From: JACVRW01 sp963819115
GTDB lineage: Bacteria > Actinomycetota > Thermoleophilia > Solirubrobacterales > Thermoleophilaceae
NCBI GenBank assembly: GCA_963819115.1
Contig: CAWFUR010000001.1
Coordinates: 248,001 to 312,000 of the forward strand
Direction of reading: 5' to 3'
Length of the DNA: 64,000 nucleotides
Shown: positions 18,043-26,636 of the stretch, piece after piece
Layout: each line of letters begins with the position of its first letter
How positions within the stretch are numbered: position 1 is the first letter of the stretch
Program-made: the position numbers and the translations under genes
Notes under the pieces: generated by a model
What the model was told of the DNA's origin: nothing
Databases searched by the model: none
The model's input: only the letters and a program-made list of their open reading frames with translations

Positions 18043-18965
18043 ATGTCCTCCGCTCTGCTCGGTCTTTCGGTGGGCGCGGTCTTCGGGGTGCTGCTGTCGC
18101 GCGGGGGCATCTGTTTCAACGCCGGGATCAGGACGGCGGTGGATGGGAATCGTTGGACGATCTGCGCATCGTCGAGATCGAGGTAGGAATCCAGATGCTC
18201 GCGCTGCCGATCCTGATCGCGCTCGGCGTCGACGTCACCAGGATCGGCCTTTACCCTGCTGCTCAGGTTGTCGGCGGCCTCGTGTTCGGCGGCGGCATGG
18301 CACTGGCCGGAGGGTGCATCGCCGGGATCCTGTGGAAATCCGGGGCCGGGTCGATCGCAACGGCAATCGCGATCGCCGGTTTCGTGATCGGAGAGCTGCT
18401 CGCTCGCGGCGGGCTCTCGGGTACCGTCGCCGACCTCAACTCGCAGCCGGACGCCCCTTCCGGCGAGCAGCGTCTACGGTGACCGGTCACCCACCGTGGT
18501 GGTCGCCGTTCCCGCGGGAGTCTCTTTTGGTGTTGATCCTCGGCTGGACGGGCGGTGGGCTGAGGGAGGGACTTGCACTCGGAGCCGTGTCGGCCTTCGC
18601 CTGGGTGGCGGCCGGCTGGGCGGACTAGGGCTACGGGCTTGGGTTGCTCGGCGTGCCCACCAACGCTCGTGGGGCGATCGAGAGCGGCGACATCGGCGCA
18701 CTCTCGTTCGAGTTCTACCTCGCCCTGGGTGTCATCGCGGGCGCGGCAGTCGCGATCCGGGGGCCCCTGCGCATGCCCGACAGAGCCAGGGCCTCGCGCG
18801 CGCTCGGCGGCGGCGTACTCATGGGGATCGGCGGCACCCTGGCCCACGGATGCAACATTGGCAACGGCCTCACGGGCGTGCCGCTGCTCTCGGTCGGGTC
18901 GTTGCTCGCCATAGCCGCGATGGCAGTCGGAGCCGCTCTGACATGGCCCTCCTGCTCTCGCCCCG
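18043..18965 (+). pseudogene. YeeE/YedE (TsuA-type) sulfur-compound transporter, disrupted
   Basis: Membrane protein family that imports thiosulfate or related sulfur species. From ATG 18043: LLGLSVGAVFGVLLSRGGICF (conserved GGxCF), then after a frame change ALPILIALGVDVTRIGLYP, GGMALAGGCIAGILWKSG and, in further frames, a TAG at 18626-18628 before GYGLGLLGVPTNARG and LAHGCNIGNGLTGVPLLSVG. All hallmark cysteine motifs are present in order but in three frames with one in-frame stop, so it is inactive as read. The end near 18965 is approximate. Confidence 0.75.
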
Positions 18966-19139
18966 GCCGCGGCTACGCGGTCAGGAGCGACCGAAGCGGC
19001 CTGGTAGCCAAGCGGTGGGACTCGTCCGCATCGGCTTGCGAGATCGGCCTGGGATCATCGAGGAGGTTGTCAGGGCGGGTCGCCCGGTGGACTTCGACAG
19101 GGCGAGCTGTGCGTCGTGATGTCGGTCACCCACCTTGTT

Positions 19140-19978
19140 AAGTGATGATGGTCCACAGGCGCTTCGTCGACTTTTGAGCCGACCCTCTACGAGCCGGGCG
19201 GCCAGGCGCCGACCGAACGGCCACAGGCATCGCACGACATGCGGCCGCATGCGCCGTCGACTTTTGAGCCGTCAAGCGCTTCGATCGACTTGGGGGGCGG
19301 CCAGGCGCCGAGCGGGCGTGACGATCTCCCATTCGTGGCCGAACGGGTCCACGATCCGCCCGAGGCGCCACCCGTGCTTCTTTGAGCGACCTCACCGCCG
19401 ACTGCGGCGGTTTCTGGCGCCGGCGGGCGGCCTGGCGAGCACGCGATCGGGGTCACGCCGACTGCGGCGGTTTCAGTGGCGGGCGGTCACGGCCTGAGCG
19501 AGCACGCGATCGGGGTCATCGACCACGAGCAGGAGCCGGCCCGTTGCGCCCTGAGCCGCCTGTGGCCTCAACCGCCGCATGGTCGAGCTGGCGCTGCCCA
19601 CCCAGAGGTTGGCCTCACCGACGGCCAGCTGCGCCACGATCTCGTCGCCCTTGAGCCGACCCTCTGACGCCGGGCGGCCAGGCGCCGACCGGCGTGCCGA
19701 TCTCCCATTCGTGGCCGAACGGGTCCACGATCCGCCCGAGGCGCCACCCGTGCTTCTCGCCGACTGGGGGTTGCGGCGGTTTCAGTGGCGGGCGGTACGG
19801 CCAGGGGCGCGCGATCGGGGATCACCGAACCCGGTGAGGAGGGTTGCGCCTGGCGCGTGGGCTCAGCGCATGGTCGAGTCGGCGCTGCCCACCCAGAGGG
19901 GTCACGACGGCAGCTGCGCCACGATCTCGTCGCTCTCACAACCAAGCACGGTGGCGCCCAACGCGGCCTCGTCGGGCC
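19140..19978 (-). pseudogene. Tandemly duplicated, broken VOC (PhnB/glyoxalase-like) gene
   Basis: Two damaged copies lie head to tail. Each contains pieces such as DEIVAQLAVGEANLWVGSAS, ATGRLLLVVDDPD, HGWRLGRIVDPFGHEWEI and a GAWPPG end. A 60-bp block is identical at 19322-19381 and 19698-19757, and a third partial copy of the end (ggcggccaggcgccgacc) lies near 19200. At its right end the sequence passes directly into the SPFH gene near 19978 (DEAALGATVLG), so both genes are truncated at that junction. Confidence 0.65.
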
Positions 19979-20489
19979 ATGGCGCGCTGCATCCGCTCGG
20001 GGATCTCGACGTCCTTGATCTCCACGGTGGTGACCTTCACCCCCCAGGGCTCAGTCTGCTCGTCGATGACGCGCTGAAGGTCTTCGTTGAGGCGCTCGCG
20101 CTCCGAGAGCAGCGAGTCCAGGTCGGCCTGCCCCAGCACTGAGCGCAGCGTCGTTTGTGCGATGTGGGACGTGGCCGGGACGTACGCCTCGATCTGGGTG
20201 ACGGCAGCCGCGGGATCATCGCCCGGAAGTAGCACACGGCCGCGACGCGCGCGGGGACGTTGTCGCGTGTGATGACCTCCTGCGGCGGGATCGTGAGCGT
20301 GATCGTTCGTAGGTCCACCCGGACCAGGCGGTCCACCGTTGGCAGCAAGATCACGGGGCCGGGGCCCTTGACGGGCAGCAGCCGGCCGAGGCGAAAGACG
20401 ACCGCACGCTGTACTCGCGCAGCACCCTGACGCTCAATGCGGCAGCCGCGACGATCGCGAGGACGATCACTCCGATGGCGATCAGCATT
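19978..20489 (-). pseudogene. SPFH/Band 7 (stomatin-like) membrane protein, 3'-truncated and frameshifted
   Basis: Membrane-scaffold family. ATG 20489 begins MLIAIGVIVLAIVAAAALSV (membrane anchor). After a frame change near 20410 the Band 7 domain follows: AVVFRLGRLLPVKGPGPVIL, VDLRTITLTIPPQEVITRDN, then in another frame SHIAQTTLRSVLGQADLDSL and PWGVKVTTVEIKDVEIPERM. It stops at MQRAMA, where the usual C-terminal coiled coil is replaced by the VOC remnant. The start overlaps the stop of the upstream Zn-ribbon gene, so it belongs to the norZ operon. Confidence 0.75.
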
Positions 20490-21097
20490 GTCGTGCCTCG
20501 TTCGATTCTGTGAGGACCAGCGGCTGCGCGGCCGGGGTCCGTCGGCGCCGGTCGCCACGACGCCGAGGCCGTGGGCGGTCGTGGGCGTCGGGAAGTTGGC
20601 GGGATGGACGCGGAGGTCGCGCAGGAGCCAGCGGGCGGCGAGCGCCCCGGCCGCCGACAGCGCCCGAGCAGCAGCTGCCTCGGGTGGCTCGTGGTGGCGG
20701 GCGACCTCGACGACGAGGATGAGCAGGGCGAGCGCGACCATGAGGAGGGCGATTACGCGGTGGAAGCGCCCGGCCTCGGAGTGGGGCCACGGGTCGAGGG
20801 GCCGGACGATCTCGCGGCCGCGGTCCGAGTCGGTGCAGGCTCCTTGCGCGGACAGCCGTTGCAGATGTGCGCCTTGGCGCGGTAGCGCACGAGCCGCCGC
20901 TCGTGGTCGAACTCGTGCGGCCACAGGTGCTCGCCCTCCGGGCACTGCCAGTGGTCGTGGGCCTCGTCGTAGGTGAACCCCGCGGTGCGGTAGCGCAGCG
21001 AGCGGCGGTGCGTGTGCGCGGACAGCCACTCGAGCACGAACGCGCCGGCGAGCGAGCAAGCGGCGTAGCCGGCGGCCAAGACGACCTCTGGGCTCAT
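20483..21097 (-). CDS. Membrane protein with transposase-like zinc ribbon, between norZ and SPFH (frameshifted)
   Basis: About 204 residues once two compensating frame changes are allowed. N-terminal membrane segment (VVLAAGYAACSLAGAFVLEW), then GFTYDEAHDHWQCPEGEHLW, then a cysteine cluster HICNGCPRK-ACTDSDRGREI that resembles the zinc ribbon of IS1182-type transposases. A second membrane segment follows (VIALLMVALALLILVVEVAR), with the tail QPLVLTESNEARQC. The ATG at 21097 overlaps the norZ stop (ATGA) and the TGA overlaps the SPFH start. I know of no assigned function; coupling to norZ suggests a role in NO reductase assembly. Confidence 0.6.
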
Positions 21098-23440
21098 CTC
21101 AGCCTCGCCGCGGTCGCCTCGTCGCGCGCCGATCGCGCGGAGCCCCGTCGGCTCTGGGCGATCTCGGTGAAGAGGATGTCGTCCGGCTCTTCGAGCGTGA
21201 CGCGCTTGACGGTATGGCGGATGCCGAGGTAGGCGATGTAGAGAGCCGGAATCGCCCCGCCGGCGATGAACACGATGTCGCCCGGAAGCCGCAGCCACTC
21301 GATCAGCGAGTTCGTGTCGTTGGTCAGGAACTTGAGTTCGCGGGCCTCGAAGTAGCCCGTGTCGACCGACTTGTAGAGCTGCAGGATCCCGAGCGGCAGC
21401 AGGGTGGCGAAGCACATCCAGGCCAGGCCGATGTTCGTCGACCAGAAGCTGATGCTGCGCCCACTTCTCCGGCCATCGGTCGGCCGGGATCAGGTAGCGC
21501 AGGCAGAACAGCGCCAGGCCGAGCGCGAGCATGCCGTAGACGCCCATCATCGCCGCGTGGCCGTGGTTGGCGGTGAGCGCCGTGCCGATCTCGTAGTAGG
21601 AGACGATCGGCAGGTTGATCAGGAAGCCGAAGACGCCGGCGCCGAGGAAGTTCCAGAAGCCGACCGCGACCAGGAACATGACCGCCCAGCGGTGCGGGAA
21701 CGGCGTCGTGCGACCGCGACTCCTGCGCCGCGCCGAGCTGGAGGAACGACCACGCCTCGACGGTCAGGAACGTCAGCGGGATGACCTCCGCCGCCGAGAA
21801 GAACGCGCCGAGCGCCATGTGCTCGGCCGGCTCGCCGGAGAAGTAGAGGTGGTGCATCGTCCCGACCACGCCGCCGACCGAGTAGAGGATGATGTCGAGG
21901 AAGACGACGGTCAGCGCGACCTTCTCGCGCACCACCCCGAGCAGCACGAAGATGTAGGCCACCATCACCGTCGTGAACAGCTCCAGGAAGTCCTCGACCC
22001 AGAGGTGGACGACCCAGAAGCGCCAGAAGTCGGTGGTCGTGAAGTTGTCGCCGGTCCGCGCGATCAGGCCGACCGCGTAGAACGCCGGGATCGCGCAGCG
22101 CGGCGAAGAAGAACAGCCACGGCATGTTGCCCGGGTGCTCGCCGGCCAGCCGCCGGCGCAGGACCCGCCAGAGCATGAACACCCAGACGAACAGCCCGAC
22201 CGAGAGCAGGACCTGCCAGAGCCGGCGCGAGGTCGAGGTACTCGAAGCCCTGGAGCCCGAACCAGTTCGAGGCCGCGTCCTCGAGCACCCCGTGGATGCC
22301 GAGGTACTAGCCGATCAGCGTGCCGAAGACGACCACGGCCAGCGCCCCGAGCAGCGCGAAGGCGAGCTTGCCCTGGTGCTTGGGCTCGCGCCCGGCGATC
22401 ATCGGCGCGAGGAAGATCCCGGCGGCGACGAACGACGTCGCCACCCAGAACAGCGCGAGCTGGACGTGCCAGGTGCGCATCAGGTTGTAGGGGAAGCACT
22501 TGGCCAGGTCGAACCCGAAGAAGCTCGTCGATCTCCGCCCGGTAGTGCTGGGCCGCGGCGCCGACGAGGGTCTGGATCAGGAACAGCGCCGCCATGACGA
22601 AGAAGAACCAGGCGGTCGCCCGCTGCGCCGGCGTGAGGGCGACGTCGCCCGGGCGCGCGGAACGATGAGCGTCGCCTGCTCGCGGCCGTGCCAGCCCAGG
22701 CTGCGGCCCCAGCGGCCGAAGGCGCCGAACAGCAGGCCGATGCCGCCCAGCAGCGCGATCAGCGACAGCACGCTCCAGACGATCACGTTCGCGGTGGGCT
22801 TGTTGTCGACGCGCGGCTCCGGGCGGCCAGTTGTTCGTGTACGAATAGTTGTGCCCGGGCCGGTTCGTCGACGCCGCCCAGGCCGTCCAGGCGAAGAAGG
22901 CGGTCAGCTGGCGCAGCTGCCCGGGTCGGTGATCGCCCTCGGCGCGCAGCCCGTGCTCGGTCGTCGGGTCGGAGAAGAACCGGCTGTAGTGCGGGACGAG
23001 CCGGCGGAACGCCTGCGGCCTGCGCCGCGGTCAGCGTCAGGGTCTCGGTCGTCTCGTCGTAGCGGTTGGTGCGGAAGTCCTTGATCGTCCTGCGCGCGGC
23101 CGAGTCCGATGCCGGCGCCGCCGTAGCGAGCGCTTGACGAGGTCCGAGGCGCGGTGCAGGTAGTCGGCGGTGAAGTCGGGCCCGAGGTAGGCGCCGTGGC
23201 CGAACACCGAGCCGTACTCCATGAGCCCGTTGTGCAGGAAGACCTGCTGGCCCCCTTGATATCCCGGCCGGTGTAGACGACGCGTCCGTGCGCGTCGACG
23301 ACCCGCCTGGGCACCGGCGGATGCGCCAGGTACGTGCGGTAGGCGAGCAGTCCGAGGATGAAGAACCCGCACAGGACGACCAGGATGGCAGCCTGGATCC
23401 AGGCCTTGGAAACGAGCAGACCCCTCCGCTCTCCGGCCAA
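21094..23440 (-). pseudogene. norZ: Quinol-dependent nitric oxide reductase (qNOR), disrupted
   Basis: Reduces NO to N2O with quinol in the membrane. TTG start at 23440 behind GGGAGGG. Landmarks in order: SKAWIQAAILVVLCGFFILG, GQQVFLHNGLMEYGSVFGHG, YLGPDFTADYLHR, NYSYTNNWPPEP, HLWVEDFLELFTTVMVAYIF, MHHLYFSGEPAEHMALGAFF and TANHGHAAMMGVYGMLALGL, which include the histidines for the hemes and FeB. The span (782 codons) equals a normal qNOR, but at least six frame changes and a TAG at 22307-22309 interrupt it. It is either a decaying gene or poor sequence. Confidence 0.85.
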
Positions 23441-23474
23441 GCGCCCTCCCCTCTGGGGGTCTCGAAGCGCAGGC

Positions 23475-23503
23475 AATATACGTCCGGTGCCGGACCGTCT
23501 CGC
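23475..23503 (-). promoter_or_regulatory. norZ promoter with palindromic operator candidate
   Basis: Leftward -10 TATATT (reverse of 23475-23480). Directly upstream is a perfect 14-bp palindrome GTCCGGTGCCGGAC (23482-23495). The -35 region is poor (GCGAGA), so activation by a bound regulator would make sense. It lies between norZ and the divergent regulator gene. Confidence 0.5.
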
Positions 23504-23595
23504 AGTGCAGACGCCCCAATTACGTAGTTCTCCGAAGCGCGGTGCGGCTGGTGGCAGGCGGCGCGGGAGGCGCCGAACGATCTAGGCTCGCGAGG

Positions 23596-24104
23596 GTGCG
23601 CACGAGAGTCCTCATCGCGGGCGGGCCCCGCGCCCTCAGCGAGCTTCGCGCCGCCAACGGCCAAGTCGAGATCGTGGGCCATGTCGGCTCACTCGAGGCG
23701 GCCGAACAGGCACTCCGCGCCCTGCGCCCAAGCGTCCTGCTACTCGACGTCGACCTCACTCATGATGCGGGCTTCTGCGCCCTGCCCTGCCTGCGCCGGG
23801 CGTCGCCCGGGACCGCCATCGCGTGACCCCCAGCCGGAGAACCGGGGCCACGGCTCGTGCGGGCGGTCAGGATGGCGGCCCACGACTTCGAGCGCCGACG
23901 TCAGGAAGACGGACTGACGATGCGCGAACGCGACATCGTGCGACTGGTCGCGCTCGGCCACACCAACCGCGAGATCGCCGAGCAGCTCATGCTGAGCGTC
24001 ACGCACCGTCGAGCCCCACCGAGAACGAATCCAGAAGCGGCTTGGGCTGCACACCGCACCGGGCCGTGCGCTGGGCGCTCGAGCGCGGGCTCCTGCAACC
24101 GTAA
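23596..24104 (+). pseudogene. NarL/LuxR-type response regulator, frameshifted
   Basis: From GTG 23596: short receiver domain (TRVLIAGGPRALSELRAANG, phospho-acceptor D in LLLDVDL), frame change near 23820, then RLVRAVRMAAHDFERRR and a GerE helix-turn-helix (LTMRERDIVRLVALGHTNRE, IAEQLMLSV). After another shift come TVEPHRERIQKRLGLHT and ALERGLLQP. About 169 residues with at least two frame changes; receiver domains are usually longer. It is divergent from norZ, so it is the likely regulator of the NO operon. Confidence 0.65.
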
Positions 24105-24144
24105 GCCGGCGCTCGCGCGAGCAGACACCCGCCGAGGCGCGAGA

Positions 24145-24525
24145 CTAGTGCGCCAACGCGAGCCCCAGCCACACGATCGCGAGTGACACCACAAACACCG
24201 CGGCCTCCAGGGCGTGCATCGTCGGACGACGCATGTGCTCGACCACCAGGACCCCGACGAACGCCACCAACCCGAGCTTGAGCCGAAGTGTCCCGTCGGC
24301 CCACAGGTGAAAGCGCGAAGCCATCGCGCTACCCGTGACCAGCAGCGCGGCGATCGCCACCAGCGTGCCGTACCCGAAGCGGCGAGCCACCGCCCGCAGC
24401 CGCTCACGATCCGGCGTGCGACGCTCCACGGGCACGACGACCACCGCAAGCATCAGCTGGCCGCCGACGAAGAACGCCATCGCGAGCACGTGCAGCCAAC
24501 GGACGGCCAGCCACAGGTCACTCAT
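24145..24525 (-). CDS. CopD/DUF2269-like four-helix membrane protein
   Basis: 126 residues with four membrane segments (AVRWLHVLAMAFFVGGQLML, YGTLVAIAALLVTGSAMAS, LKLGLVAFVGVLVVEHM, AVFVVSLAIVWLGLALAH). The WLHVLAMAFFVGG start, with an intramembrane histidine, is typical of CopD-like or DUF2269 proteins that handle copper or heme-linked electrons. It is the last gene after cupin and hemerythrin, and its start overlaps the end of the hemerythrin gene. Confidence 0.75.
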   Translation of the reverse strand: MSDLWLAVRWLHVLAMAFFVGGQLMLAVVVVPVERRTPDRERLRAVARRFGYGTLVAIAALLVTGSAMASRFHLWADGTLRLKLGLVAFVGVLVVEHMRRPTMHALEAAVFVVSLAIVWLGLALAH

Positions 24526-24952
24526 CGCCGGCCGGGTGCTCGGCCCGCTTCAGCTCCATGGCCAGGCGGCCAGCTCGGGGGCGGGCATCGAGAGCTCAAT
24601 GAGCGGAACAGCTCGCGCTCCAGGAGCCGCACGTGATCGGCCAGGCACACTACGAGCTCATTAAGGAAGGCCGCTGCGGCGGCTGATCGACGGCGAGAGC
24701 GGCTGGCCGTTGGCGGATGGACACGTGATCGCAGAGCGCGTGGGCGACAAGCCGGTGGTGCGGGTCCCCGTGAGCGGCATAGGCCGGAAGCAACACCTCC
24801 TCCTGGATACGGAAGTGAGCGTGCCCGTGCGTCTCCCAGTACGCGAGGAACTCGGTACGAGCCTCGGCGGTGGCACGGCGCAGCTTCTGGGCGACGAACA
24901 GGGCCTGGTGATGATCGTGTGACAGCGACACGAGCGCCGGGTCTCGTTTCAT
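24518..24952 (-). CDS. Hemerythrin-like (HHE) diiron protein, frameshifted
   Basis: Begins MKRDPALVSLSHDHHQALF. Diiron ligands are seen in SHDHHQAL, HGHAHFRIQEEVLLPAY and HHRLVAHALCDHVSIR in one frame; after a frame change near 24670 NELVVCLADHVRLLERELF supplies the last histidine, and two more shifts give MPAPELA and LAMELKRAEHPAGDE before the stop. About 144 residues when joined, the normal size. HHE proteins bind O2 or NO or repair iron centres, which suits the neighbouring NO reductase cluster. It lies 8 bp after the cupin gene. Confidence 0.75.
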
Positions 24953-24960
24953 CGCCCCGC

Positions 24961-25341
24961 TCAGGACTCTCTCTGCTTGGCGGCGTGCCGTCGCGCGTAG
25001 AGCTTCTGCCGGATCGTCATTGCCCCCGGGTGGCCGGTGCCCGGCCAGGGGGTGAGCAGCAACAGGAGGCGGGAGTCGGAGCGCGCGACCACCTCGTGGC
25101 GCTCGCTGGGGGCGAGCTCAACAAGCAGTCCGCGCCCGCCGCCCACCTGCTCGCCGCCCGCACCGGTGACCTCGACCTCGCCGTCGATCACAACGACCCA
25201 CGCGCGTTCGTGAACCTCGTGGTCGGGCAGACTCTCGCCCGCGCGGAGGTCGAGGGCGATCGCCCTCGCCTCCGGAGTCGACGACAGGATCTCGGGCAGA
25301 CGCGGCTTGAGGTCGAGCCCCTTGAGGCTCCAGCTCCTCAC
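24961..25341 (-). CDS. Cupin-domain protein
   Basis: 126 residues, single cupin barrel: LDLRAGESLPDHEVHERAWV (G-x5-H-x-H-like first motif) and SERHEVVARSDSRLLLLLTPWPG. The GTG at 25341 has a GGAGCGAG ribosome site just upstream, inside the end of a regulator fragment. It probably starts a cupin-hemerythrin-CopD operon. Exact role unknown. Confidence 0.8.
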   Translation of the reverse strand: MRSWSLKGLDLKPRLPEILSSTPEARAIALDLRAGESLPDHEVHERAWVVVIDGEVEVTGAGGEQVGGGRGLLVELAPSERHEVVARSDSRLLLLLTPWPGTGHPGAMTIRQKLYARRHAAKQRES

Positions 25342-25343
25342 CG

Positions 25344-25575
25344 TTATCTCGCTCCTACTCCTGCAGGAAGCATTCGCGGGATCTCATCGGCGAGACCGCC
25401 GCGCAGCTCGATCGCGCAGCCCGCGGTGTCGGGGTCGTGCGGAACGAACCGGCGAGCGTCGAGCTGGGAGCCATGACGTCGAGCAGACCGCAAGTAATAC
25501 CTCGTGCAGCCCGCACACCGCCGGCTGGTTCTCGCGCACCGCGTCGCGGTCGGGGGCAGTTCGAGCAACCGTTTA
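25344..25575 (-). pseudogene. C-terminal fragment of a cysteine-containing HTH regulator
   Basis: Three short frame pieces in order, DRDAVRENQPAVCGLHEVLL, GLLDVMAPSSTLAG and RFVPHDPDTAGCAIELRGGL, resemble the C-terminal sensor part of ArsR/SufR-type regulators with conserved cysteines. The DNA-binding half is missing and the integrase remnant begins about 50 bp away. It may be the former regulator of the cupin-hemerythrin operon. Confidence 0.4.
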
Positions 25576-25621
25576 GTTAGCCCACTAGTCGGTCATCGGC
25601 CGAGATCAGCAAGCGGCGCCT

Positions 25622-26104
25622 TCATTCACCGCGCGCGGCCACCCAAGTCTCCCACTTGCTCGCAAAGGGTCCACGTGTGCCTAAGGTGCCGAGAAAGAGA
25701 TCTCTGATTTCGACCTCGCCGCGGCGACCAGACGGCCGGTCGAGTGTGCGCTCGCCGAAGTGAGGGCCCAGGTGTCGTCGCAGGTAGCCGCGGTAGTCCT
25801 GGATCGTGGTGCGCTTGCGGCCCATCACCTCCTCCAGGTGGGCCACGTAGGCGGCGCCGGCCTCGGCCACCGGCTTGCGACTCTCGCGGGCCACCGCGGT
25901 GGGGTGCTCCGCCATCAGCCGGCGGAGCTCGCGTTCGGCCTGGGTGCGGGACAGCCCATCGCGACCGCCCCCGGGGGTGCGCTTCGCGCCCAGGCGGCGC
26001 TTCGCCCGCCGCCCGCCGGCCATCCACAGCCCGTACCAGCTCTCGCGTCCGGAGCGGTCGGTCCGCACGGTCAGCGAGCCGGTCCCGTAGGAGCGCCGTG
26101 CCAT
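25622..26104 (-). pseudogene. Tyrosine recombinase (integrase), N-terminal fragment
   Basis: 160 residues: basic N-terminus (MARRSYGTGSLTVRTDRSGR), AP2-like arm-binding part, then the SAM-like core-binding domain (YVAHLEEVMGRKRTTIQDYR). Homology ends near residue 128 (HFGERTLDRP); the catalytic domain with the R-H-R-Y residues is absent. It lies 26 bp after an excisionase remnant and about 370 bp from the 3' end of a tRNA gene, the usual place for such an integrase. Confidence 0.75.
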
Positions 26105-26130
26105 TCACCCGCCCCGTTGGCGACGGCGGC

Positions 26131-26326
26131 CTAGAGCGTCGGGTGGACGCCCGGGTCCCGTTCGAGCGCCTCGACCCACGCCGCGATGGCCTCCGCCCGC
26201 TAGCGGCGATAGCGCCCGAGCGTGACTGTGGGGATACGGCCGGCGCGGGACTGCTCGTAGACCCAGCTCTTGGGGACGCCCCAGCAGCGCGGCGACCTCG
26301 GCGGCGGTGAGAAGCGGCGTGCTCAT
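26131..26326 (-). pseudogene. Excisionase/HTH_17-type DNA-binding protein remnant
   Basis: MSTPLLTAAEVAALLG, then after one extra base PKSWVYEQSRAGRIPTVTLG, YRR, an in-frame TAG at 26200-26202, then AEAIAAWVEALERDPGVHPT. This is the MerR-like helix-turn-helix of phage or ICE excisionases, 64 residues if repaired. It precedes the integrase fragment on the same strand. Confidence 0.65.
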
Positions 26327-26442
26327 GCCAGCCAGCCTGCCGCACGTGAGGACGGAACCACAGCTTCCAAGCGCACGACCGGCGGCAAAGATTGAACCCT
26401 ATTTGAACCACGGCGCTCCCTTCGCGCCGGGCCCTTCACGAC

Positions 26443-26468
26443 GAAAGGCCCGCGTTTGCGGGCCTTTC
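26443..26468 (-). terminator. Hairpin downstream of tRNA-fMet
   Basis: Perfect 11-bp stem GAAAGGCCCGC / GCGGGCCTTTC with a four-base loop, five bases past the tRNA 3' end. No long T run follows on the minus strand beyond the stem's own TTTC, so efficiency is uncertain. Confidence 0.6.
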
Positions 26469-26473
26469 TTGAG

Positions 26474-26547
<74 letters not shown>

Positions 26548-26636
26548 TCGCTCCGACGAGGTTAGCAACGGATCGATCGGCGTCAACCGCCGCGAGAGCA
26601 AGTGCAGAGCTATTTCCGGGCGCTAGGTTGGCTGGC

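Noticed and set aside
20753..23682. Several separate small genes on the minus strand here
   Set aside because: They are pieces of one qNOR gene and the next membrane protein read in different frames; joined, they give family-length proteins.
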